64,000 nucleotides of DNA from Aphrocallistes beatrix. Lineage: Eukaryota; Porifera; Hexactinellida; Sceptrulophora; Aphrocallistidae. The notes beneath the pieces are model-generated. The model was not told the origin of the DNA, ran no database searches, and was given only the letters and a program-made list of their open reading frames with translations. Within the stretch, counting starts at the first letter, position 1. Every line of letters begins with the position of its first letter. The DNA is taken from NCBI GenBank assembly GCA_963281255.1, contig OY725503.1:682001-746000 (forward strand), written 5' to 3'. Position numbers and translations under genes: made by a program. Positions 37,727 to 47,599 of the stretch are shown piece after piece.

Positions 37727-40700
37727 TTATGCAAATGTAGCACAAGTTGCACAGCAATCGAACTTTAAGAAGTACTTCCTGCAATCCCCTCCCATCGCAG
37801 TAACAGCTCCCCTACACACCTCTGTTGGCAACTGGTCGACACAGTCAGAGCATGGGCGTGTTAGGCACCTGTTCATAGTCCTGGGTTTGAAAAGCGTGAC
37901 ACATTCTTCATCGCTCACCATGTTTCCGGTTAGGGATGATACACATTCCACTCGTCTTTGTCGATAGGCAACTCCACATGTAGTAGAACACGCGCCAAAC
38001 CGGTAGGCCCTCCACTCGAAGGGACGATTGCATCGGACTCTGGGACCGCATTGATCTAGCGATGTTGGCCGTGGGGAGCGTCTCGAACAGTCTATGTCCT
38101 CTCCGTCTTCCCCATCGCAGATGCACTGGACCGTCCGTGTTCTCCGCCCTCTATGGCAGGTCTGGTCGGAGCAGATGCTCCACTGACTCGTCTCCCAGTT
38201 GCAGCGAGCGCAGACTGGCCTTTCCAAACCGAACTGTTCACAAATGCTGGAGAAAACAGTCGTTTCAGGTCCTCCGTTTATGCTCTGTGCACAGATCAGT
38301 GCTTCATTATCATTGCAGAAGTAGCGGTAGGAATAATGGTTAGCGTCGGTGTTCACTGCATCGGTCTCCCCACATGTGCTAGTGACTCTGCATGTATATC
38401 GTCCTACCTCGTTGATGCCCGCATTTAAAACTGTTAGCCTGGAACTCATCGCACTCGCTCTGTTAATGGTGTATTGACCAGACGTGTTGCCTATGTCAGT
38501 TCCTTGGTATTGCCACTGGAAACTGAATTCTGGAATGTCCGCTCTCTCCACTGAGCAAGTGATGTCGAAGGAGTTCACGTTGTAGAGACAGAGTTGGTCT
38601 CCGATTTGGATAGAACTTTGCGTGCTTCCTTGGTTACACCTCGCGTTACCTCGAATTATTCTAGGCGCTGGAAAAGTTATTCTCGACATAGGCTCATTAC
38701 CAAATCCGAATTCGTTATTTGAAGCTCTCGCACTAATGGTAGTCTCGCATGTTATTTCGAATTCCCCTTCTTCGTAAACGTAGCAATTATCATTCGGAGG
38801 AGGTTGTTGCACAGAAATTAAGTTCGTATCTTCCTCTCGAAATTGGAAGACATTAGCCGGTGGAAAACCTCCGATTATGCAAGCAGTAATTCTTAGTCGA
38901 TTGCTGTCTGGAATTTGGATGTCTTGTCCGATTTCTCCACTCCCGTCCGTTTCAACCCCAGTCAAAACGCGGATTATTGGTGGGCCCCCAACTGTTGTAG
39001 TTACGTTTGTACTTTCTCCGAATTCGTTCGTAGCTTGCACGCGGTATTCTCCATGCTGGGCGCCGAATAAACTGTTAATCACTAACGTACCAACATTCCC
39101 ATTCACCAGTCTACCGATATTACTGAACGCGGGGAGAGGTTCGAAAGGGCCGTCGACTGTGTTTCTGTAAAACCAGAAAAAGGTTCTATCCGGCTGCCCA
39201 TCAATGTCGGTCACTACCAGATTGATAGTACCTCCTTCTTCAATATTGACTTGTCCCCCCACGTTAACGGTACGACTCTCGCCTGCATCTATTCCGATCG
39301 TAGTAAAAGACCCGACGATTCGCGGTGCTTGCCCGACAACGGAAATTGAAGCATCACTCCCCGCATCATTTGACGCCTCAGCTCTGTAGGTACCGAACGT
39401 GTTACTTCCGACAATGAACGATAAACTGCTCTCTGTAAATCCTTGCGCATTTGCATCTGATCTAATTATAAAAGTACTGTCCGAGGTAATTTCGACAAAG
39501 TTAGTTCCCCCTGGTGGAATTCTGTACCACCTAATTACGCTCTCTTCAACTCCAGCGACGTCATTGGCATATATAGTGATTGCATTTCCAACCGAGGCCT
39601 TAAACAACTCTCCAATGTTCCCATCGTTGTCTGTGTTAATAGTGGTGGGCGACCCTTTATCGATGGTTGGAGCGATTATATTCGTAGTGATAGCTATGTT
39701 GGAACTTTCTGAAACAGTTCCGAATAGGTTTGAAGAAGATGCGGTGTATCTTCCGGAATTGCTTTCACTGGCAGAAAGGATCGTGAGGGTACTACGATCT
39801 GAACTGTCGGATATTGTGTATCCAGGAGTTGCTGAGGTAATGGTGTTATCATTTGGATCTCCCCATGTGATTGTTCCTCCGCTAGGAAACCCTCGAACAA
39901 ACCTAGCCGTTATTGCTACGCTACTTCCGATCTGGACACTGGAGTCCTGTCCCACCTGACCTGACCCAGTTGCGAATCCCAATCTGCTACCGACGAGATT
40001 AGCGCATTCCGCACTACCGAAATCATTGGTGATTTGAGCGAAATAATACCCAAGTGTTGAATCTTCTAAGTTGAAGAAATTGAGCGTGTTTCCTGTTATA
40101 CTGGTGAAACGGGTGTCGGGAGTAGACCTACCTCCACTTAGTGTACGGGAATATGTCCAACTAACTGTTCCTGGTGGCACACCACTTGTGTCAGCTGCTT
40201 GTAAGGCGAATGAATTGGCATTTGTGGTGTCGAAGTAGCCAGCACTTTCGTACGTACCCCCATTGCTAACCGTGATTACTGTGGTTCCACTCCTGCAACT
40301 GCTCGCTATCCCTACAAGCGAGTCTACGATATCATCTGGAGGTAGCCCATTAGAGGCTGTTGCCCTGTAAGTCCCAAGTTCCTCTCGCCTCACGCCTGTA
40401 ATGGTTAGAGTTGATCTCAATCGCCCATTTGCTGTGGACTCTACAATGCTGAATCTCCCTCCACTCGCGATGTTAGTTATGGGGGCGTTACTAGCGATTC
40501 GCTGCCATCGGTAATTGCTCTGAGGAAACCCATTCATATCATCTGCGATTATGGTCACAGTGGATCCAATTGCACCTGTGAATGAGAATCCAATGTCTGC
40601 AGTACCCCCTTCTGAAATCACGCCACTTCCTCTTCGAATGGCAGGACTTCTGCCTACTAGCGATGTAGTAGATATCGAGGTACCGAATGCATTAGCAGCT

Positions 40701-41845
40701 ACAGCTCTATAGTAGCCCAGCTGTGCCTCTTGAGTATTGGTAATAGTGAGTGTCGAGTCAATTCCTGTGTTACCCGTACTCGTCTCTGATATGCTGTAGG
40801 CCCCGCCATCGCTGATGAGAGCGAAGGGTCCCAAAGCGTTTCTTGAATACGACCAAGTTGTAGCGGCAGTGGGGTTGGACTGTTGGTCTTCTGCACGAAT
40901 ACGAACTGTGTTTCCTAGCGTGATGGCTCTGTTCGCTCCCACCCTGAAGTTAGAATTTCCCGATTGCCCACTACCTCGGATGATAAAGGGTGCAACGCCT
41001 TCAGTAATGAAAGCAGATGCAGTGTCCGTTCCCTCACTGTTAGTGGCCACTGCTGTATATTCTCCCAAATGTGCGGCATTGATTCCGCCAATTTGTAAAA
41101 TGCTCGTTCCGGTCTGAGGAGTTTCGATCGTTATACCTGTCAGCGAACCTGGTAATGGTATCCGACCCGTGGACCCTGCTGCCGTGAGAAACCATTGTAT
41201 GCTACCCCTGGGCTCCCCTACAAGATCTGTAGCGTTGATCCGCACTGTTTGAGTGCGATCTATCGTCGTTTGAAACGTTGTACCCAACAATCCATAGAAC
41301 GTGTCAGTGCTTGTTGACGTTACTTGATTGAGTTCTAAGAAGTTCGGTGGGGTACCTCCGCTGAATTGTATTGTAGACGTGGCAGTATCAACCGTGTCTT
41401 CGATCGTCACAATGTAGGTGTACTGTCCATTGCAACTTGGCGTTCCCGATGTAATAATGATTTCATTTTCTTGACCTTGTTTCTTTGTAATCGCTCCACA
41501 AACTAATGCTGAAATATCAGGATGAAGAGGAAAAACAAAAGGTGGGACAGAATTCAAAGGGAAATTATCGAAAAGGACTTCGATAGGGGTACTTGATCCC
41601 TCTGGTGTGAATGAAAATGTTTCCGTTCTTTCGCCGATCTGGTCTACAACTACCCTATTTAGATTGAACGCAATTCTGACAGTACTACCAGCTGGCCCGC
41701 GCCAATCTGTTCCGAAGGCAATCAGACGTGAAACAACTGTTGTATCGACTAAATCCTCTGTTCCTTCTAGGATATAGTCTTGTGCATTTCCCTTCATGAC
41801 GAGGAGCAAAAGGTGCAACCATATTACCTTAGCAAAAATAATCAT
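37727..41845 (-). CDS. Large secreted Ig-like/TSP1 matrix protein, intronless
   Basis: 1,372 residues in a single exon. Signal peptide at residues 1-21. Then about ten Ig-like repeats of 100-120 residues, each ending in a G-x-Y-x-(A/V)-x-(A/V/S)-x-N strand (GEYTAVATNSEG, GYYRAVAANAFG, GTYRATASNG, GRYTASSSNLFG, GTYRAEASNDAG, GEYRVQATNEFG). In at least seven the usual Cys of strands B and F is replaced by Ala, Val or Ser, so the core disulfide is absent; only the first and the last two keep Cys (for example GRYTCRVTS). The C-terminal part has two TSP1 repeats (WETSQWSICS, then WRAYRFGACSTTCG, as in ADAMTS/papilin proteins) and a Cys-rich PLAC-like end. An extracellular-matrix role is likely. 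Closest in plan to hemicentin or papilin, but not an orthologue of either. Confidence 0.85.
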   Translation of the reverse strand: MIIFAKVIWLHLLLLVMKGNAQDYILEGTEDLVDTTVVSRLIAFGTDWRGPAGSTVRIAFNLNRVVVDQIGERTETFSFTPEGSSTPIEVLFDNFPLNSVPPFVFPLHPDISALVCGAITKKQGQENEIIITSGTPSCNGQYTYIVTIEDTVDTATSTIQFSGGTPPNFLELNQVTSTSTDTFYGLLGTTFQTTIDRTQTVRINATDLVGEPRGSIQWFLTAAGSTGRIPLPGSLTGITIETPQTGTSILQIGGINAAHLGEYTAVATNSEGTDTASAFITEGVAPFIIRGSGQSGNSNFRVGANRAITLGNTVRIRAEDQQSNPTAATTWSYSRNALGPFALISDGGAYSISETSTGNTGIDSTLTITNTQEAQLGYYRAVAANAFGTSISTTSLVGRSPAIRRGSGVISEGGTADIGFSFTGAIGSTVTIIADDMNGFPQSNYRWQRIASNAPITNIASGGRFSIVESTANGRLRSTLTITGVRREELGTYRATASNGLPPDDIVDSLVGIASSCRSGTTVITVSNGGTYESAGYFDTTNANSFALQAADTSGVPPGTVSWTYSRTLSGGRSTPDTRFTSITGNTLNFFNLEDSTLGYYFAQITNDFGSAECANLVGSRLGFATGSGQVGQDSSVQIGSSVAITARFVRGFPSGGTITWGDPNDNTITSATPGYTISDSSDRSTLTILSASESNSGRYTASSSNLFGTVSESSNIAITTNIIAPTIDKGSPTTINTDNDGNIGELFKASVGNAITIYANDVAGVEESVIRWYRIPPGGTNFVEITSDSTFIIRSDANAQGFTESSLSFIVGSNTFGTYRAEASNDAGSDASISVVGQAPRIVGSFTTIGIDAGESRTVNVGGQVNIEEGGTINLVVTDIDGQPDRTFFWFYRNTVDGPFEPLPAFSNIGRLVNGNVGTLVINSLFGAQHGEYRVQATNEFGESTNVTTTVGGPPIIRVLTGVETDGSGEIGQDIQIPDSNRLRITACIIGGFPPANVFQFREEDTNLISVQQPPPNDNCYVYEEGEFEITCETTISARASNNEFGFGNEPMSRITFPAPRIIRGNARCNQGSTQSSIQIGDQLCLYNVNSFDITCSVERADIPEFSFQWQYQGTDIGNTSGQYTINRASAMSSRLTVLNAGINEVGRYTCRVTSTCGETDAVNTDANHYSYRYFCNDNEALICAQSINGGPETTVFSSICEQFGLERPVCARCNWETSQWSICSDQTCHRGRRTRTVQCICDGEDGEDIDCSRRSPRPTSLDQCGPRVRCNRPFEWRAYRFGACSTTCGVAYRQRRVECVSSLTGNMVSDEECVTLFKPRTMNRCLTRPCSDCVDQLPTEVCRGAVTAMGGDCRKYFLKFDCCATCATFA

Positions 41846-42577
41846 AATTTGAAACCTTCAATTTTCTTTGATTACAGAAATGTCCTCAAATTGACCTTTA
41901 TGCATAAAATATGGCACAGATTTTAAGTCTCGTATTTATATAACTTAGCTGATATGATACTTCGTTGTTTGTAGAGTTATTTTGACTGGAAAAATTTTGC
42001 GGGATGTGTATGTTCATATTTCATTAGAGCTATTCCAAAAGGTCTATTGTGCAAACAGACATAAATATGTCGGTACTAAGGCTAGTAGTTAGGATATTAT
42101 CTTGCAGAATCTATTTGGGGGGGTGTCCTTTTATGATGCTCTGAAAAGTACTCTTTTTTTTGTAGAGTTGCAATATTATCTGTAACTTTTTAACAAAAGT
42201 TCAATTGATCAGACTCAAATGATTTATTATTCCATCTAATTTTTCCTATTTTTTTAATTTTCTAGTTCAGTCACTGTTAGTTTGAAAGTACTATGTACTT
42301 ACTTAGTATATAATGTTCACTATTGACTGAACGCTGCTAGTTGCACGAGGTAATAAAAATCCTTATTCGACTAGAATATCGCCTATTTGTGGATAGAGAT
42401 CTCATTTCTATCTTAAATATGAATTGATGTGTCAAAGGTGTAAAAATATTATTAATTCAGGGCAGTAGTAGTGATTGATTTGCTTGCCATTTGCTGCATA
42501 ATAGCTTCTAAATGTTGTTAGTAGAGGAATTGATACGGATGTAGGTTGGTGGGATTTGGAATTTATAAAATAAAGAC

Positions 42578-42715
42578 TACAGTGGAATTTGCTTATTAGC
42601 AACCAATCTTCAGGTCCCAGGTGTAGATTTTGTGTTAATTCTGTTCCCTTATTAGCAACTTCGCGTATTAGCAACCATTTTATGAGCAAAACGCTAATAA
42701 GCGAATTCCACTGTA
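42578..42715. mobile_element. Pogo-like MITE, family C copy 1
   Basis: TA-flanked. Ends ACAGTGGAATTTGCTTATTA and (reverse) ACAGTGGAATTCGCTTATTA; interior repeats TTAGCAAC. Confidence 0.85.
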
Positions 42716-42836
42716 ATATGATGACAAGATGAATGAATGTGTTTAGGGTATACTTTTAGTACCTGAATGTAATCGAATTGGGAGAATGACTAGTTTCTGA
42801 CCATAATGAATCACCTTTAAACCTGCAGTTTCCTAC

Positions 42837-43146
42837 TACAGTGGTATTCGCTTATTAGCAACAGTTTTCAAGTCCCAAGTGTATGTAGATTTTGTACTTA
42901 GTATTAATTCTGTTCCCCTATTAGCAACCTTTTTCTGAGCGAAACCCTAGTTCAGCGGTTTTCAACCTTTTTTAGCTGTGGACCCCCCAAAGCAATTTCC
43001 GATATTCGGACCCCTTCCTATTAACCGTAAGACAAAATTTCGAATCCTGTGGACCCCCTGATATCTTCTGTGGACCACTAAGGGGTCCATGGACCCAGGT
43101 TGGGAACCACTGTCCTAGTTGCTAATAATAAGCGAATTCCACTGTA
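42837..43146. mobile_element. Pogo-like MITE, family C copy 2, interrupted by a hAT-like MITE
   Basis: TA-flanked. Ends ACAGTGGTATTCGCTTATTA and (reverse) ACAGTGGAATTCGCTTATTA. Interrupted at 42953-43112 by another element. Confidence 0.85.
42953..43112. mobile_element. hAT-like MITE, family K copy 1, nested
   Basis: Ends CAGCGGTTTTCAACCTTTTT / GGTTGGGAACCACTG, typical hAT termini. Flanked by CCCTAGTT and TCCTAGTT, an 8-bp duplication with one mismatch, inside the family C element. Confidence 0.85.
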
Positions 43147-43372
43147 TACTATTACAGTTAATTGCCTAATCAGAGATATATTCAAGAATAATTATTAGTT
43201 GATCGACTGCATGTCTATATACGCATGTAGATAACACTACCCATGCATCTCCGATAGGATAGACAGTGGCATAATTTAATTAAAAAATGATGGCTTTTGT
43301 GTCGATAAGAATGCAGGTGAACTTGTTGTGAGTTGATTCATATATTACATAGTCAGATCACGAGACACTAGT

Positions 43373-43603
43373 ACCGTAAACTGGGGCGACTTTGGCCCTA
43401 AGAGGTTGCTTTGTCCCACAATAGCAATTTTAATAAAATATACTCAAACTTATGAATCAATGTAATCACATTGATAATATGTTGAATGAAACTCTCAATA
43501 TATCTAAAGGTATTTAAACCGCAATATTTCTAAGTATATTTTATTAAAATTGCTATTGTGGGACTAAGCAACCTCTTATGGCCAAAGTCGCCCCAGTTTA
43601 CGG
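43373..43603. mobile_element. Palindromic MITE (family M)
   Basis: Long inverted ends of about 75 bp: CCGTAAACTGGGGCGACTTT ... and AAAGTCGCCCCAGTTTACGG, both continuing through GCAACCTCTTA and ATAGCAATTTTAATAAAATA. One copy here. Superfamily unassigned. Confidence 0.8.
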
Positions 43604-43749
43604 AATATACGTATTATAGAAGATCTTAGCTAACCTAATGTTATAGATATATGTTTATTATCGGTAATAATATCATGAAAATACAAATGAGAATCCATAC
43701 ACATATAAGGATGTTGAGGAGTGAGAGAGGGAGTGAGCTTGAGAGTTGG

Positions 43750-46745
43750 CTATGATACGGGTACTAACTTCTGACAGTTAATCCCGCGATGTGAAAGTTT
43801 AGATGGTTTCACAAGAATGGCATAGTTAGGTTTGCATTTGAAGTAATCGCGCAAATTCACTTTTCCATCACTCTTCCCAATTGGTTTACTGAACTCCACC
43901 CCCACCCACATCCCCTCCCCCAACTCACAAGGCCCAATGTACCGCACAATACCCGTCTCCTTCTGTACAAGGTAGAACACGGTCATCCCCTCTGTTAAAG
44001 TTAGATCTGGAGATTTGGGTGTGTTAGAAGTCAGTGGCGTGCCTCTAGCATTGCTCCATGCACGTCCACGGTGTATGGAAGAGTCAAGGGTGGAGATTCG
44101 CTGGATACGAAGCATTTTAGGATCATCTCTGAATACTTTGTTAGAAGCGACGAACACGCCGTGATTGGGTCTGCATCTGAAGTAGCGCGTCCCTTCTACC
44201 ATCCCGTCGTGCTTCCCGATTGGCTCATTCAGCTCCAAACCCGCCTAAACGGAATGTTTAAATACAGTCGACTCTGCTTAATAGGGTCACATCGGTCAGA
44301 GGACATTTTTCCCCGATTAAGCGGAGAACCCTATTAACCGAAAATATTTTGTATTAGCTTCTATGTGTGAGAGCTTTCCGGTCCTGCCAAAAGTGGTCCT
44401 ATTAAGCGGTTGACCCGATTAACCAGTGGTCCTATTAAACGGAGTCAACTGTATATTCAGGTAAACCTCTAAATATTCCTCCGAGATACGGCACAGACCC
44501 ATTGTGAATCTCACAGATCCGATATATTGCACGAGTCTCTAATCCCAATGGTATCGCATATCAGAGTTTTACCTGAATTTCCTTACGGAGGGTTCCAACC
44601 TAGCTAGTCAAGTCCTCGTATTTAAAATTTTTCAGTAAATAAGGATAAAAGTTTCAGTGAAAACAGAGTAGAACTCACCCAAACTCCAGCCTTGAACTTA
44701 ACTTCGCCAACGAACTTAACCACGCCTTTTTTCCCGCCTGCAATGGTGACATTGGCGCCAATCTCGAGGTGTGGGGAGGCAGCAGTGGAGGTGCTAGCGG
44801 TGGAGCTAGAGGCGACACTGCTCGCACGCACCATGGAATGGTGCTCCATCTCACTCAGACTAGACCCATTCCTGACCATGCCGTCCATGCTGCTCGATAT
44901 CTGCTGGGACCCGGGGCTGATCGAGTCGCGCAGTGGGACTAGTTTAGAGGGTGGACAGAATATGCCGTGTTTCGGCCGGCAAGAAAAGTACCGGTATCGT
45001 CCCACTGAACCGTTGTTCCTACCCGTCGGTTCATCCAACTCCACCCCGGTCCACAGTCCATCCTGGAAATCCGTACGGCCGAAAAACCGAAGCGTTCCCT
45101 TTTTATTGTGGTTAATCAAAACACGATCTCCAATACTGAATCCCAGTGACTCCAAAGTGGAGATGGAACCTGATTCTCTCCGGATCAGCCTTCTCTCGCG
45201 GCCAGGGACCTCTTTCGGGGTATCGGGGTCATCCGGTTTCCGTCTGGTGCGTGCGCGGCTTACTGGCTCCGATTCGAACGCGGCGAACTCGTTGTGTATC
45301 TTCTCCACCACTTCGAGTATCCGCGACTGTTCGCACTCGATGTGTCCGTACGTCTGTGGCATGCACTCGGCCGGCTTCTGACCCTTCGAGTCGCGCAGGT
45401 GTGGGTCGCAGTCCAGACGGAGTAGAACTCGGATGGCGTCCAGTGCCAGAGCTCTTGCCGCGATATGTAGTGCATTCCCACCCTCGTTCTCCCTAGAGAT
45501 GGCCTAAACGAGTTGGAATGTGATAGAGTTTGAAATAATACTATTATATATCCTTTGAGTAGGCAGGGCGATTAAATTCTAGCTCCTCTGGTTGGGATTC
45601 AACTCTCAAGATCTCGTCGTGTGTCTCACGAATTCGCTGTTATATGAAACCATTACTCACTATTATCTCAAGATTAGAGCTACTCTTCGTATGCTATTCC
45701 AGGCCTCTTAACCTGTAATCTAACTAAATCGGTATGGTGGAAATAGTTCGACTTTCCAAAAAAGGAAATAGTTCACATAAAAACCACCATTAATCCTAAT
45801 GATAAAAAGTCGAACTATTTCCTAAATCTGCAATTCGAACTACGTATTTCCTTTTTCGAAAAGTCGAACCATTTCAGCATTATACTACTAAATCGTGATA
45901 TATGGAAATATAGTATTACGGACAGTGTTCTAAATCATGAGACACACGACGAGATCGTGAGAGTTGAGAGGCCTGCTATTTGTCTCACGATTAGCCACAT
46001 CCCATCACAGGAATTAGTTGGAGGCTGAGAGCCTGCACTTCATCAGTATTGAAAAGCAAAGCCTCACTGTCAATTCATTCATTAATATGACCTTATATGG
46101 TCAAACTCGCACAATTTATCGCCTCAATCGGTACACGACTTATTACACGAACTGAGGCTAACCATGAAACAAGAAAAATTCAGAATAGATCGGCCAAAAC
46201 GTGACGTAAAATTCTTTATAATTCTTTCAACTCACATATGGGTCTGCATTCCCTTCCCTGACCAGAACCAGTATAACGTCAGGCGCGTTGAAAAGCGCAG
46301 CTAAGTGCAAAGCAGTCATATCCACAAACGGACATCTCACCTCCACATCAACCCCACTATCCAGCAGGATGCGAATAGCCCCGATTGTCCCCTCCAGGTT
46401 ACCGATTTTCTTCGCTCCAGCTTTCGCGCAATAGTGTAGCATCGTCATATCAGTCAGTGAGTCCCTGTCGTTCACGTTCGCACCTCGCCGCATCACTTCC
46501 GTCACGAGTACGCCCATATTTCGTTGTGTTTGCGGTGCCCATTGTCGCATAATCGCGAAAATTTCTGAAACAGTTGTTGCCGGCGCTTTCAAAATGTGTT
46601 TACAGTATTGGCAGTTTATGTCGAAGATTGGTGGATCGTTTTGGCTGCATTGTTCGCAAATCGGAACTTCAGAAAAAGCGTGGTTGACAGGATGATCACG
46701 AGTAGGGAGGGTGAATTCCATTGACACGAATTGGCCTCCAGCCAT
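43750..46745 (-). CDS. CLIP3/CLIP4-like protein: ankyrin repeats and three CAP-Gly domains
   Basis: Microtubule-plus-end/Golgi linker type protein. Three exons on the minus strand: 46236-46745, 44679-45503, 43750-44244, all joining in phase 0 to 609 residues. The N-terminus (VSEIFAIMRQWAPQTQRN, GANVNDRDSLTDMTMLHY) and ankyrin repeats match the CLIP3/4 family. CAP-Gly 1 follows GDRVLINHNKKGTLRFFG and holds GRNNGSVGRYRYFSCRPKHG. CAP-Gly 2 follows GANVTIAGGKKGVVKFVG and is split by intron 2 (GKHDGMVEGTRYFRCRPNHG). CAP-Gly 3 has TGIVRYIGP and GKSDGKVNLRDYFKCKPNYA, with a less canonical groove motif. A Ser-rich linker lies between CAP-Gly 1 and 2. Human CLIP4 is longer (about 705). Intron 2 is about half MITE. 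Orthology to CLIP3 versus CLIP4 is not decided. Confidence 0.93.
44263..44453. mobile_element. Pogo-like MITE, family A copy 5
   Basis: TA-flanked, 190 bp. Ends ACAGTCGACTCTGCTTAATA and (reverse) ACAGTTGACTCCGTTTAATA. The most complete A-type copy and a useful reference. It starts about 20 bp inside CLIP-like intron 2. Confidence 0.88.
45504..46235. other. CLIP-like intron 1
   Basis: Intron of 732 bp containing one 7-bp-duplication MITE (45730-45886). The rest is unremarkable. Confidence 0.6.
45730..45886. mobile_element. MITE family N copy 1 (7-bp duplication)
   Basis: Ends CGGTATGGTGGAAATAGTTC / ...GAACCATTTCAGCATTATA, flanked by ACTAAAT (45723-45729 and 45887-45893). Interior of alternating GGAAATAGTTC and AAAGTCGAAC motifs. 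Superfamily unassigned. Confidence 0.82.
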
Positions 46746-47599
46746 TTTGTTGCTATGTGATTAAAATCAAATGAGTATTTTAATAAACCTACTTTCCTAT
46801 ATACAAGTACTTGTTAATATTCGCTACAAGAACACATTCAATTTATATCATTCAGGAAAACAATTCGTTTACAAGAAATAGATAATGTAGTTTATATACT
46901 GTGACAAATATGGTTGCAATTTCTGAAAGTAGTATTCGTCAAATCTTTTTCCATTTATTGCGATATGTAAAACGATTCAGGAATAAATTGAGGTAAGTTC
47001 GAATATATTATTTTCTGCTCACGTGTCTTTTCTTGTTCATGTCGCAATCCTTCATAATGAAATTATTTTTCAATTAGCGGTTATAGAATTGAATAATGAA
47101 ACCTATTCATATTTAATATGCAAATTTATTTGTCTCTTGTTATAAATTGTTGCCATAATAAAGTAGAATGAAACAAACCATTTATTTTATATTTTATATG
47201 AATGTGTGATGGGTAATCCTTATGACAATTTATCCATACGATAAGAACACCATCACAGAGATAAGATTAATGTCTACCACTTACTTCTAAATGTTATTAC
47301 AGTATTTTGATATCGAAAAATAAATGTGACAACTTTTAAATTTATACAAATATGTATGAGCCATTCGATTCATATATTTCTGTTTATAATGATGTAGAAC
47401 TGTATATATCTTAGAAATTTTTACAAATTGTTAATCTGCAGATTTGCCTTTTTTAGCTTGGTTTAGGCGCGCTGAAAACGATTACATATAAAAGGAAAAT
47501 AAGTTAGGCATTTTCTCTCATTTTTTTCTTGAATTAGATCTTCATTTGTGGGTGTACTAAGTTAAAATTTCGTCCCCTTTTTCCCAAACACTAAGCACA
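46746..47599. promoter_or_regulatory. Shared upstream region of divergent CLIP-like and CSDE1 genes
   Basis: 854 bp between the start codons of two genes transcribed away from each other. AT-rich, no repeat or exon seen, so it must hold both promoters. I cannot identify specific sites. Confidence 0.5.

Larger units (their letters stand above)
41846..43749. other. Repeat-rich intergenic region
   Basis: Upstream of the Ig/TSP1 gene and downstream of the CLIP-like gene. Holds two family C MITEs, an intact hAT-like MITE inside one of them, and a palindromic MITE. No exon recognised. Confidence 0.55.

Noticed and set aside
40815-41117. Plus-strand frames within 38062-41117
   Set aside because: Shadows of the long minus-strand Ig/TSP1 gene; no independent motif.
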